From assembly GCA_044439985.1 (NCBI GenBank), contig JBITAG010000211.1, positions 1-21,263 of the forward strand: DNA of 21,263 bases, written 5' to 3'. This document shows, piece after piece, positions 7,601-14,070 of the stretch (position 1 is the stretch's first letter; each line of letters starts with the position of its first letter). The stretch is from JAJRXR01 sp044439985. Its GTDB lineage: Bacteria; Planctomycetota; Phycisphaerae; Phycisphaerales; UBA1924. Under the pieces are notes generated by a model. The model saw nothing but the letters and a program-made list of their open reading frames with translations. It was not told the origin of the DNA and ran no database searches. Position numbers and translations under genes: made by a program.

Positions 7601-7919
7601 TCAGAATCAGCCCGGCGGCGCCGAAGAGCATCGGAACGATGATCCCGATCCCGAGCACCTTGAGGGCGTGGTAGGCCACATGCGAGCCGGCCAGCCCGCA
7701 CCAGTTGCTGGCCGGGTCGTTGGTGGGCCAGACGCTATGGCTGGGCGGGTCCGCCGGGGAGAAGCTCAGCAGGCTTGTCGCCAGGAAGGCCCAGCAGGCG
7801 AGGGCGAGCACCCAGAGCAGGGCGCCACCGACGCTGTAAGTGCCTTCAAAGGCGTCGCTTGTGTCGGAAACCCGGTACGGGCGTCCCTTCTTGGCGCTGG
7901 TTTTCTTTTTCGAGGGCAT
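4686..7919 (-). CDS. ftsK: FtsK/SpoIIIE DNA translocase with extra acidic regions, 1077 aa
   Basis: This is the septum-anchored DNA pump that clears chromosomes from the closing division site. The N-terminus has a basic start and about four membrane helices (roughly 29-52, 84-110, 114-135, 163-187). A short linker contains a strongly acidic, Tyr-rich tract (279-330). The motor follows: beta/alpha domains about 370-800, Walker A GTTGSGKS (530-537), Walker B with D652-E653 in FIIDELADLMM, and ATQRPQANVVTGLIKSN (685-701). The gamma winged-helix domain that reads polar DNA motifs and contacts XerD lies at about 805-873 (SLLQRRLAIGYTRASRLIDL). Unusually, about 200 more residues follow; 911-1077 contain 107 Asp/Glu and no Lys or Arg. 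The usual Pro/Gln-rich linker is missing. No good Shine-Dalgarno precedes ATG 7919, but the start fits the family. Confidence 0.97.
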   Translation of the reverse strand: MPSKKKTSAKKGRPYRVSDTSDAFEGTYSVGGALLWVLALACWAFLATSLLSFSPADPPSHSVWPTNDPASNWCGLAGSHVAYHALKVLGIGIIVPMLFGAAGLILSALRQPMGAIALRLVGILMLTGAACGFSSIAWPEGGPLPGLMGGTAGVAIVGELAPRFAVGGTLLWMALLTAVGLLVACDRLLWQAPMALYRVLMPAAYGTRAAAEVSGRAAGEMAGGVARASGGLIGGLRGMLRDRKPIRVRLNDIDDDLVEIEPTPRAKKKRVRVVPTPMEVEEEYEDEEEYEYEDEYEEDPEGEYDEDEGYEEEDEYEYEDEAEEEEDDDLPGAPQIFTQEQLREKIAKLPVRFSSATRQLATEEDLSDLQNTVELEGYKFPTLDILEEPEEDFDDRLRELVQEQGAALESALQQYKIDGEVVDIESGPVITLYHLKLAPGTKVAAINAVSSDIARQLKAVNIRIVSNMEGRDTVGVEIPNPTKEKVRLRELMSNRERFSKMKLPMFLGKDASGEPLIADLTKMPHMLIAGTTGSGKSVCMNTIIMSFLYTKKPNELKLVLVDPKMVEMSQFRDIPHLMCPVVTEMSKAAAILEWAVTKMDERYELLADAGVRDIAAYNDLEWEELKERLEIETEEQGARVPRKLPYMVFIIDELADLMMTNKEVEGSIIRIAQKARAVGIHLILATQRPQANVVTGLIKSNMPCRVAFKVASGMDSRIVLDQKGGELLLGQGDMLYLSPSSHKLSRAQGTLVDDKEIRRAVKFLKEIATPSFERQLVQLRSGDADEERIYESQNNSSASLKAAQEDPMFDRAVEIVLETKRGSVSLLQRRLAIGYTRASRLIDLMGIAGIISDHKGSVARDVLITEAEWEAMKAFNEAEMARIEAGGDPDQPPLFEGAAPAAPTEAPPFRVDDEEPEADHTPSDEEEADQDEADEDAEPEDELEEADDEDAEPVDEASEDADDAEEEGEDDPEAADEDEEEAEEDAEEEDEPEGEAEADEEEYEYEYVDEDGNPCDEDGNPLDEEGNPILDEDEEYEEEDEEEDEEEDEEDVDYEDEEGEEEEGEEEEDEAQTGSAA
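4833..4895 (-). repeat. Three tandem 7-residue repeats in the FtsK acidic tail
   Basis: Residues 1009-1029 of the FtsK product read DEDGNPC, DEDGNPL, DEEGNPI, three copies of a seven-residue unit encoded by 21-base near-repeats. They interrupt the otherwise featureless Asp/Glu tail. The D-x-D-G pattern is reminiscent of calcium loops, but the spacing of an EF-hand is not met. Confidence 0.75.
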
Positions 7920-7968
7920 ATCGCATGCAGGTATCGGCCCGCATGCCTTGAGAAACCCACATTCCGCC

Positions 7969-8000
7969 CGTCCCGTGGGACGATCGGCGCCCGGGGCGCC
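7969..8000 (-). terminator. Two hairpins after the aldehyde dehydrogenase gene
   Basis: CGTCC/GGACG around CGTG (7969-7982) and GGCGCC/GGCGCC around CGG (7986-8000) form two compact stems directly after the stop codon at 8001-8003. On the minus strand there is only a weak T-rich stretch (GGGTTTCTC) further on. They may end the aldehyde dehydrogenase transcript before ftsK, or lie in the ftsK leader if the two are co-transcribed. Confidence 0.4.
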
Positions 8001-9668
8001 TCAGAGCGGTCCCTCGCTCGGCACGCCGTCCACCAGACGCCGGATCATCAGCGGGTTCTCATCCTGCAGCTCGGGCGGGAGCTGGTCCTTGGGCGCGTTC
8101 TGGTAGCAGACCGCCCGGCGCCAACGCTCGATGGCCCGCGGCCCCACCGCGGTAGTGTGCGGCTGGTTCGAGGCCGGGTACGGCCCCCCGTGCACCATGG
8201 AGGTGCAGACCTCCACCCCCGTCGGCACGCCGTTGAACACGATCCGCCCCACCCGGTGGGCCATCGTCTCGCTCAGGCGGGTGAGCAGGCGCCCGTCGTA
8301 TTCATCCCCCCAGATCGAGGCGGTCAGGCTGCCCAGGATCGCCGCCGCCCCGTCCATCAGCCCCTGCTCCCCGTTGCAGAGGACGACGATCGCGCTGGGG
8401 CCGAACGTCTCGACCTGGAGGGTCGGGTGATGCAGGAACGTCTTCAGGTCGGTCATGAAGAGGGCGGGCGCCCCCTCGGCCTTGCGCAGCGCCGAGCGCT
8501 CGCTCGCCGCCGGCACGCTCCCCCCGAGCAGACGCACCCCCTCGACCTTGTTGGTCTGGTGCAGGCGCTTGGTGTAGTTGTCCGCGATGCGCCGGGCGAG
8601 CATCGTCTCCGGCATCCGGTCGCCCAGCTGGTTCATCAGCGCCTTGGCGAACCGGTCCGCCGCTTCAGACTCGCTGACGAAAATCAGCCCGGGGCAGGTG
8701 CACATCTGTCCCACCGCGTTGGTCATCGACCCGGCGATCCGCTCGGCGATCCGCTCGGCGTCCTTCTCCATCGCGCTCGGGCAGATGAAGACCGGGTTGG
8801 TCGAGCCCATCTCCGCGAAGACGGGGATCGGGTCGTCCCGCTCGCTCGCCATCCGCGCCAAGGCCATCCCGCCCCCGACCGAGCCGGTGAAGCCGACCGC
8901 CCGGATCGCCTGATGGCGCACGAGGCGCGCCCCGATCTCCTTCTCCCGCTTCCCCCCCGCGTGCAGGAAGGCGAAGACCCCCGGATCCATCGAGCATTCC
9001 GCCACCGCGTCCACCACGGCCCGCGCGACCATCTCCCCCGTTCCCGGGTGGAGCGGGTGCCCCTTGACGACGACCGGGCAGGCCGCGGCGAGCGCACTGG
9101 CCGTGTCTCCCCCCGCGGTCGAATAGGCGAGGGGAAAGTTGCTCGCGCCGAAGACGGCCACCGGGCCGAGCGGGCGGAGCATCGAACGCAGGTCGGGCTT
9201 CGGCGCCGGACGGCGCGCCGGGGCGCCCCGATCGATCGTCGCGCGCACCCAGTCCCCCTGGCGGATGATGTGCGCGAACAGCAGCATCGTGGACGTCGTG
9301 CGCTCACGCTCGGCGCGCAGGCGCGTCACGCTCAGCCCCGTCTCCTTGCCGGCGATCTCCAACAGGCTCGGGCCCAGATCGGCGATGTTGCCCGCGATCC
9401 GTTCGAGCAGCGTCGCCCGGGCCTCCCCGGAACTCGGGCCGAAGGTCCCGAAGGCGCTCCAGGCGTCCGACGCGGCCCGGTCGATCTCCTCGTCCGTCGC
9501 CGGGTGGTACTCGATCCCGATCGCCTTGCCCGAGCAGGGGTCCTCGGCGAAGAAAAGGTCCACCTTGGGCGCCGGCCCGGCGGACTTGCCGCCCACGAGG
9601 CTGCGCCCCTCGATGATCTCGAGCGCCTTGCTCTTGGTGGAAAATGCCCCGCCGGTCTGCGTCGCCAT
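8001..9668 (-). CDS. Aldehyde dehydrogenase, alpha-ketoglutaric semialdehyde type, 555 aa
   Basis: The protein oxidises an aldehyde to an acid with NAD(P)+ in the cytoplasm. Its sequence follows the subfamily that includes 2,5-dioxovalerate (alpha-ketoglutaric semialdehyde) dehydrogenase: GPVAVFGASNFPLAYSTAGG with N177, CPVVVKGHPLHPGT, FTGS (260-263) in the cofactor domain, general base E286 in FAEMGSTNPVF, nucleophile C323 in GQMCTCPG and E420 in VETFGP. The length fits the subfamily, which runs longer than ordinary aldehyde dehydrogenases. The start at 9668 has AAGGAG at good spacing. There is no sugar-acid or hydroxyproline pathway gene nearby, so the substrate stays open. It is divergent from the comM-type gene with 98 bases between, and lies 81 bases upstream of ftsK on the same strand. 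A second cysteine (C325) close to the catalytic one is a small oddity. Confidence 0.93.
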   Translation of the reverse strand: MATQTGGAFSTKSKALEIIEGRSLVGGKSAGPAPKVDLFFAEDPCSGKAIGIEYHPATDEEIDRAASDAWSAFGTFGPSSGEARATLLERIAGNIADLGPSLLEIAGKETGLSVTRLRAERERTTSTMLLFAHIIRQGDWVRATIDRGAPARRPAPKPDLRSMLRPLGPVAVFGASNFPLAYSTAGGDTASALAAACPVVVKGHPLHPGTGEMVARAVVDAVAECSMDPGVFAFLHAGGKREKEIGARLVRHQAIRAVGFTGSVGGGMALARMASERDDPIPVFAEMGSTNPVFICPSAMEKDAERIAERIAGSMTNAVGQMCTCPGLIFVSESEAADRFAKALMNQLGDRMPETMLARRIADNYTKRLHQTNKVEGVRLLGGSVPAASERSALRKAEGAPALFMTDLKTFLHHPTLQVETFGPSAIVVLCNGEQGLMDGAAAILGSLTASIWGDEYDGRLLTRLSETMAHRVGRIVFNGVPTGVEVCTSMVHGGPYPASNQPHTTAVGPRAIERWRRAVCYQNAPKDQLPPELQDENPLMIRRLVDGVPSEGPL

Positions 9669-9752
9669 GCTCGCTCCTTCGTCCGCCGCTCCTCGATCGT
9701 CCCGATCCGGCCCGGACTCCGCCCGAAACTCTATCGGCCCGGCCTTGTTCGG

Positions 9753-9758
9753 TATACT
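9753..9758 (+). promoter_or_regulatory. -10-like box for a probably leaderless comM transcript
   Basis: TATACT lies 8 bases before the ATG at 9767, so transcription would begin within a base or two of the start codon. No Shine-Dalgarno is present. No clear -35 is seen 16-18 bases upstream (TCTATC at 9730-9735). The same TATACT hexamer occurs before the HxlR-type gene. Confidence 0.45.
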
Positions 9759-9766
9759 GTCGGGTC

Positions 9767-11290
9767 ATGCCCGCCAGAGTCCGCTCATACCTGCTCCAAG
9801 GGGTTGACGCGTCGGTCTGCGAGATTGAAGTCGACGTGGACGACACCGGGATGGAGAAACAGATCATCGTCGGCCTGCCCGACACCGCCGTCCGCGAGTC
9901 CCTCGAGCGCGTCCGCTCCTCGATGAGCAACGCCGGGTACCCCTTCCCGCGCGGCAAGGCGGTGATCAACCTCGCCCCCGCGGACGTCCGCAAGGAGGGT
10001 CCGCTCTACGACCTGCCCATCGCCGTGGGCATGCTGATCGCGCAGGGCGTGGCCCACGACGCCGCGGGGGGGCTCGACCCGAGGCGGACACTGTTCGCCG
10101 GGGAACTCGCGCTCGACGGGCGGGTGCGACCGATCCGGGGCGCGATCGCCGCCGCCGTCCTCGCGCGCGACCGGGGCCTCGAGTCCATCGTCGTCCCCGC
10201 GGACAACGCCGGAGAGGCGGCGGTGGTCGAGGGGGTCAACGTCTTCGGCGTGCGCACGCTGACGGAGGTCCTCGGCCTGCTCTCGGGTCATCTCGACGCC
10301 GACCCCGTGCAGTCGCCGGACGTGCGCGCGATGCTCGAGCGCGCGCGCGCGCCCGTGGACTTCGCCGAGGTGCGCGGGCAGGAGGCGGTCAAACGCGCGA
10401 TCGTGATCGCCGCCGCGGGGGGGCACAACCTGCTCATGCTCGGCCCGGCGGGATCCGGCAAGACGATGATGGCCAAGGCGCTGCCCGGCGTCATGCCCCC
10501 CCTCACGCCGGACGAGGCGATCGAGATCACGCGGATCTACTCCGCCGCGGGGGAGCTTCCACCGGGAAAGAGCCTCGTGACGACGCGCCCGGTGCGCACG
10601 CCGCACCACACCGCGTCTTCTCCCGCGATCGTCGGTGGGGGGGTGATCCCGCGGGCCGGGGAGATCAGCCTGGCGCACAAGGGCGTGCTCTTCCTCGACG
10701 AGTTGCCCGAGTTCTCGCGCGACGTGCTCGAGACACTGCGTCAGCCGATGGAAGACCACGTCGTGACCATTGCCCGGGCGCACGCGTCGGTGCGGTTCCC
10801 GGCGAGCTTCATGCTCGTCGCCGCGATGAACCCGACGCCGCGGGGCGACATCGCGCCCGGCGAGGTGGGCAAGCGTGAGATGGAGCGGTACCTGGGGCGG
10901 ATCTCCGGGCCGCTGCTCGACCGGATCGACATCCACGTCGAGGCGCCCGCGGTGCCGTGGAAGCAGCTCAGCGCCGAGCCGACCGGCACGAGCACCACCC
11001 AGATGCGCGATCAGGTCGCCGGCGCCCGGGCCTTCCAGGGGGAGCGTCAGGGGGCGGGGACGCCCAACGCCCGGCTCTCGGGCAAGCAGCTCGACACCCA
11101 CGCCGCGATGACCGACGAGGCGCGCACGCTCCTGGGCGAGGCGATCACCGGCCTGGGCCTGAGCGCCCGGGCGTACGACAAGGTGCGCCGCCTCGCGCGC
11201 ACGATCGCGGACCTCGCGGCGGCGCCCGTCATCGGACCGGACCACATCGCCGAGGCGGTGGGGTACCGGTTGCTCGACCGTCGAGTCTGA
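9767..11290 (+). CDS. comM: ComM/YifB-family Mg-chelatase-like AAA+ ATPase, 507 aa
   Basis: The gene product matches the ComM/YifB family, hexameric helicase-like ATPases that aid branch migration when incoming DNA is recombined during transformation. The N-terminal Lon-like/ChlI domain (1-170) has MEKQIIVGLPDTAVRESLER and VINLAPADVRKEGPLYDLPI. The AAA+ core has Walker A GPAGSGKT (226-233), Walker B GVLFLDELPEF with D311-E312, LRQPMEDHVVTIAR, sensor-like AAMNPTPRG and LLDRIDIHVEAP. The C-terminal helical domain ends at 507. Many relatives have a CPCG cysteine cluster after the AAMNP motif; here it is absent (NPTPRGDIAPGE). Start 9767 is chosen because similarity begins there (VRSYLLQGVDA is the usual opening). 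Its last 62 bases overlap, tail to tail, the end of the MauE-like gene. Competence in this organism is not shown by the window. Confidence 0.95.
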   Translation: MPARVRSYLLQGVDASVCEIEVDVDDTGMEKQIIVGLPDTAVRESLERVRSSMSNAGYPFPRGKAVINLAPADVRKEGPLYDLPIAVGMLIAQGVAHDAAGGLDPRRTLFAGELALDGRVRPIRGAIAAAVLARDRGLESIVVPADNAGEAAVVEGVNVFGVRTLTEVLGLLSGHLDADPVQSPDVRAMLERARAPVDFAEVRGQEAVKRAIVIAAAGGHNLLMLGPAGSGKTMMAKALPGVMPPLTPDEAIEITRIYSAAGELPPGKSLVTTRPVRTPHHTASSPAIVGGGVIPRAGEISLAHKGVLFLDELPEFSRDVLETLRQPMEDHVVTIARAHASVRFPASFMLVAAMNPTPRGDIAPGEVGKREMERYLGRISGPLLDRIDIHVEAPAVPWKQLSAEPTGTSTTQMRDQVAGARAFQGERQGAGTPNARLSGKQLDTHAAMTDEARTLLGEAITGLGLSARAYDKVRRLARTIADLAAAPVIGPDHIAEAVGYRLLDRRV

Positions 11291-11753
11291 GGCGTTCGGA
11301 CGCCCGAGGTCCGACCAGGCATCCGACGCCGGCGATCGAGGCGAGCACGCCGTTTCGGATCAACGCGCCCGAGACCGTGTCCGTCGGTGAGCCGGTGCAG
11401 CCGCACGGCGCGTCGGAGCCGGTCAGGCCCGCCACGGCGCCGAGATAGGCGCTGACGCCGATCAGGAAGGCGAGCGCGATCAGCAGCGCCCCTCTTGGGG
11501 CAAGAGCGCTGACAAGCCAGAGGATCATCCCCGTCTCGACGCCCAGCACGACCCCGGCGACGATCGAGTTCCAGGGCGGGCCAATCAGATCCTGACGGGC
11601 GATCGCATCAGCGAACGCCATCGGACCTCGGACGACACCGTGGGCGCTGATGTTGACCGCGTCGAGTTTGGCGACGAGGAACCACATGAAGCAGAGGGCG
11701 AGCGCCATGCGGCACAGAAAGGACACCCGGATTTCGAGTTCAGATCGGGCCAC
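11229..11753 (-). CDS. MauE/DoxX-like integral membrane protein, 174 aa
   Basis: There are about four membrane helices (roughly 13-34, 62-82, 88-108, 132-147) and, between the third and fourth, DAPCGCTGSPTD with C117-G-C119. The pairing of a CGC-x-G motif with this topology is typical of MauE-type proteins. MauE is needed, with thioredoxin-like MauD, to form the disulfides of the methylamine dehydrogenase small subunit; relatives are thought to pass electrons for periplasmic thiol oxidation. The GTG start at 11753 has GGAGAA about 7 bases upstream and overlaps the previous gene's end by 14 bases, so the two are translationally coupled. The 3' end overlaps comM by 62 bases on the opposite strand. 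Its operon also encodes a secreted 10-cysteine protein, a plausible client. No MauD partner is in the window. The C-terminal 25 residues are Arg/Pro-rich and look unstructured. Confidence 0.72.
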   Translation of the reverse strand: MARSELEIRVSFLCRMALALCFMWFLVAKLDAVNISAHGVVRGPMAFADAIARQDLIGPPWNSIVAGVVLGVETGMILWLVSALAPRGALLIALAFLIGVSAYLGAVAGLTGSDAPCGCTGSPTDTVSGALIRNGVLASIAGVGCLVGPRASERLRLDGRATGTPPPRRCGPVR

Positions 11754-12744
11754 CGGGGCTTCTCCGTCTCTGGGCAGACACGCCGATGAGCAGCAAGAGC
11801 GTCACCGAGCCGATCTGCCAGGCGCGTGTCGGGCCGGGCAGCCACCCGTCGTCCCCTTGCCGCAACCGTCGTTCGATTTCATATCGGTTGTAGAGCACCT
11901 TGCCGTCGAGGTCGTAGACATCGCCGCTCTTCCGGTCGAACCGGAGCGTGTTGAGCCGCGTCTGGTCAAACGCAAACCAGGCGTCCGGCGAGTGGTCGAG
12001 CGATTGAAAGCTCGTCACCGTGAACGTGGTATCGGCGATCGGGGTCACGTCGTCGCCCTGGCGTCGCGTGATGATCTGACGGATCGAGGCCGGGTCGTCC
12101 GTTTGGGCGTCGCGGACGAACTCGTTGCGCAACACCACGCCGGCGTCGACGCCCTTTCCGCTCCACTTGGTTACAGCCGCCAGCCATCCATCCGACGTGA
12201 ACTCCATTCGCATCCTGAGGCTCGGCATGGTGTAGGACCAGGCGCCGGCGCCCGTCTCATGAAGCTCGGCGTCCGGGTCGTCCATTGCTCGGTCGAGCCA
12301 GAGCCCGAGGAGCGGCCAATGGGCGAGGAGCGCTTCATCCGGGACATCGGCGTGGGAGATGTCGTACCCCGTGAGAATGGGAACGTACTCGATGAAGAGC
12401 CCCCCGTTCGAGGGTTCGGAGATCCTGGCCGTGTCCAGTTTGGGGTCGACGTAGCGGAAGCTGTACTGGCTGCTTGCCTCGTTCAGCACGCCATTCTCGT
12501 ACAGCTCTGACGAAAACTCATACGCGAGTCGTCCGTCGCGATCCGTGGCCGCGCGGCTCGTCACGCCCATCTCAAGATTCACGCCGTTCGGCGAGTGGTC
12601 GAGCACGACCCGCGTGGACGCGACCAGTTCAACGGACAGAAGCCCCGCCCATCGTTGCCGGAGCTCTTCGAGGGGGCTTCCCGCCTGCAGGTCGGTCACA
12701 AGCGCGGCGAGCAGCGCGATCTGGCTCAGGCTCTTCACGAGCAT
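11740..12744 (-). CDS. Exported protein with C-terminal membrane anchor, 334 aa, unknown function
   Basis: I do not recognise a named family. ATG 12744 (GGGGGGA upstream) gives a signal peptide ending near DLQA-G (residue 21-22). The mature part has long amphipathic strands separated by Asp/Gly turns (VVLDHSPNGVNLEMGVTS, YSFRYVDPKLDTARI, TFTVTSFQSLDHSPDAWF), reminiscent of the LolA/LppX half-barrel that carries lipids; this is only a fold guess. The end reads LPGP, then a hydrophobic segment (about 310-325), then RRR, which resembles the motif-helix-basic sorting tails of PEP-CTERM-like proteins, although no canonical PEP motif is present. It is the middle gene of an operon: 38 bases after the cysteine-rich gene and overlapping the MauE-like gene by 14 bases. 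The longer reading from 12888 would run into the cysteine-rich gene and hide the signal peptide. Confidence 0.7.
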   Translation of the reverse strand: MLVKSLSQIALLAALVTDLQAGSPLEELRQRWAGLLSVELVASTRVVLDHSPNGVNLEMGVTSRAATDRDGRLAYEFSSELYENGVLNEASSQYSFRYVDPKLDTARISEPSNGGLFIEYVPILTGYDISHADVPDEALLAHWPLLGLWLDRAMDDPDAELHETGAGAWSYTMPSLRMRMEFTSDGWLAAVTKWSGKGVDAGVVLRNEFVRDAQTDDPASIRQIITRRQGDDVTPIADTTFTVTSFQSLDHSPDAWFAFDQTRLNTLRFDRKSGDVYDLDGKVLYNRYEIERRLRQGDDGWLPGPTRAWQIGSVTLLLLIGVSAQRRRSPGGPI

Positions 12745-12782
12745 GGCGTTCCCCCCGGGGGCGGGTCTGACACGAGGCTCAT

Positions 12783-13175
12783 TTACTTGGGAACGGGCTG
12801 GATCCGAATGCAGTTGGTTGTGCACGTCTGGGTCGGAATCGTCACCGTCGTTGCGCCCTGTCCGACGACCGGCGTTCCCCCGGCGCAAGTCCCCTCAGCG
12901 CAGTCTCCAGTGCCTCCCACAAAGGTCGAGCAAGACACGGTACTCGTGATGATCGGGTCGGGGCCGCCCCCGGTCGACGAGAGTGTGCACAGCACTGCCG
13001 AAGGGCAGAGCGAGTAGAGCTGGCAATCGTCGCAGTCCATCGTGACTCCGTACGGCTGCGGTGTGTAGCAGTAGGTTCGCCCTGTGCTCTGTGCCAGAGC
13101 AACACCACCTCCGCCGAGGGTGGCGCCGAGCATGGCTCGGGCGATCGTGCTTGAGCGAAGATGTCTGTTGATCAT
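12783..13175 (-). CDS. Small secreted cysteine-rich protein, 130 aa, unknown function
   Basis: From ATG 13175, AAAGGAG lies 6 bases upstream. A signal peptide of about 29 residues ends GVALA-Q. The mature protein of about 100 residues has ten cysteines: one in TYCYT, then DCDDC, LCPSAVLC, SCS, DCAEGTC and TCTTNC. The rest is rich in Thr, Gly, Ser and Pro, with no Trp and almost no charged residues. Ten cysteines in an exported protein suggest up to five disulfides. The absence of Trp rules out a tryptophan-tryptophylquinone protein like MauA. It heads an operon with the membrane-anchored exported protein and the MauE-like protein. The gene is divergent from a pseudopilin gene, and base composition here is visibly less GC-rich than in the flanks. 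It could be a structural or surface protein, a toxin-like peptide or a redox carrier; nothing in the sequence decides. Confidence 0.7.
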   Translation of the reverse strand: MINRHLRSSTIARAMLGATLGGGGVALAQSTGRTYCYTPQPYGVTMDCDDCQLYSLCPSAVLCTLSSTGGGPDPIITSTVSCSTFVGGTGDCAEGTCAGGTPVVGQGATTVTIPTQTCTTNCIRIQPVPK

Positions 13176-13232
13176 TGCTGCTCCTTTCTTTGTCTCCGTG
13201 GCTGGCAAGAGTCCATCGGTAAAGAGTAACTT

Positions 13233-13245
13233 GTGTGTGTGTGTG
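13233..13245. repeat. GT dinucleotide repeat in a divergent promoter region
   Basis: Six and a half GT units stand between the start of the cysteine-rich gene (13175, minus) and the pseudopilin gene (13293, plus). Such runs can change length by slippage. It lies 13 bases upstream of the proposed pseudopilin -35 box. Confidence 0.85.
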
Positions 13246-13257
13246 CGTCGACCACAC

Positions 13258-13286
13258 TTTGCCGGCATGATGTGGAATGTTATGAT
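13258..13286 (+). promoter_or_regulatory. Promoter of the pseudopilin gene, probably leaderless
   Basis: TATGAT (13281-13286) is one base from the sigma-70 -10 consensus. TTTGCC (13258-13263) lies 17 bases upstream as a weak -35. The GTG at 13293 comes only 6 bases after the -10, so the mRNA would start at or next to the start codon. No Shine-Dalgarno is seen. Confidence 0.45.
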
Positions 13287-13292
13287 GTCGCC

Positions 13293-14063
13293 GTGGCCTG
13301 TCCCCCTGCACGAGGATTCACGGTTCTCGAGTTGATCGTCTCGATTGGTGTGGTCGGGGTGTTGCTGTCATTGGCAATCCCCCTGTTTGGAGGGATTTGG
13401 AAGCGCGGACATGAAGTTTTGTGCATGTCGCATATGCGATCCGCGTCGCAGCTCATTCTTGTGTATACAAACGACAGCGGTGGCGTCTTTCCATTCGCGG
13501 GTCCCGACGAGCGAGCGGTCGTGCTCGGGGGCGGGTTCGACGCCACGATCGGCGGACGTCATGGATTGCGAGGATCAAGCTGGACCGCGTTGTTTGCTGA
13601 CGCCTGGTCCGCCCGCGGCTTCGACCCCGCGATGAAGTGCCCGGCACAGCCCGCGTACGAGCCCGGCCTGGACTGGTCGCCGCAGAGTGTGATCTCAACC
13701 GACGGCGTCTTCCCCAATACGCTCTACGCCATGAGCGATGCCCTCTGGCTCGATTGGCGCACGCTGCGTCCGGGGGCGACCGAAGCCTCCATTCGGATCG
13801 CGCCCAACTCGGTCGCGAGCGTGACCCACCCGAGCCGGAAGGCGATGCTGTTTGAGCTGATCGGTTTCTGCGTCCCGCGCGAGGCGGACGTATGGGTTGA
13901 TCTGGGTCAGACCCCGCTGCATCCCACGTCGGTGTCCACCGTGGACGGCGCCGTTCGCCGATTCATCCGGAACGACGGGCTCGAAACCGCGACCGGTGGG
14001 CTCGCCTTCACCACGACGGTCGACGGCGTGCGTGGGCGCGACCTCCCGGAGCGGCGCGACTGA
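13293..14063 (+). CDS. Pseudopilin-like protein with prepilin N-terminus, 256 aa
   Basis: From GTG 13293 the product opens MACPPARG-FTVLELIVS, an 8-residue prepilin leader with Gly before the cut, Phe +1 and Glu +5, followed by a hydrophobic helix of about 20 residues. A prepilin peptidase would cleave and methylate it, and the protein would be assembled by or secreted through a type II secretion/type IV pilus-like machine. The stretch MRSASQLILVYTNDSGGVFPF is characteristic of the many planctomycete pseudopilins. Near the end, LHPTSVSTVDGAVRRF looks like a shortened H-Xn-DG motif (seven residues between instead of nine). In-frame upstream residues back to 13233 are cysteine-rich nonsense without a ribosome site. 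The gene is divergent from the cysteine-rich secreted-protein gene and convergent with the zinc-ribbon gene, 12 bases apart. Confidence 0.82.
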   Translation: MACPPARGFTVLELIVSIGVVGVLLSLAIPLFGGIWKRGHEVLCMSHMRSASQLILVYTNDSGGVFPFAGPDERAVVLGGGFDATIGGRHGLRGSSWTALFADAWSARGFDPAMKCPAQPAYEPGLDWSPQSVISTDGVFPNTLYAMSDALWLDWRTLRPGATEASIRIAPNSVASVTHPSRKAMLFELIGFCVPREADVWVDLGQTPLHPTSVSTVDGAVRRFIRNDGLETATGGLAFTTTVDGVRGRDLPERRD

Positions 14064-14070
14064 GCAAGCA

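Noticed and set aside
5160..9926. A 1588-codon plus-strand open frame opposite ftsK and the aldehyde dehydrogenase gene, running into comM
   Set aside because: It is the complement of two clear enzymes, its product is low-complexity Arg/His/Leu-rich, and it crosses their intergenic region without a ribosome site.
12783..13175. The cysteine-rich protein as methylamine dehydrogenase small subunit (MauA), given the MauE-like neighbour
   Set aside because: The protein has no tryptophan, so the tryptophan-tryptophylquinone cofactor cannot form, and no large subunit gene is nearby.
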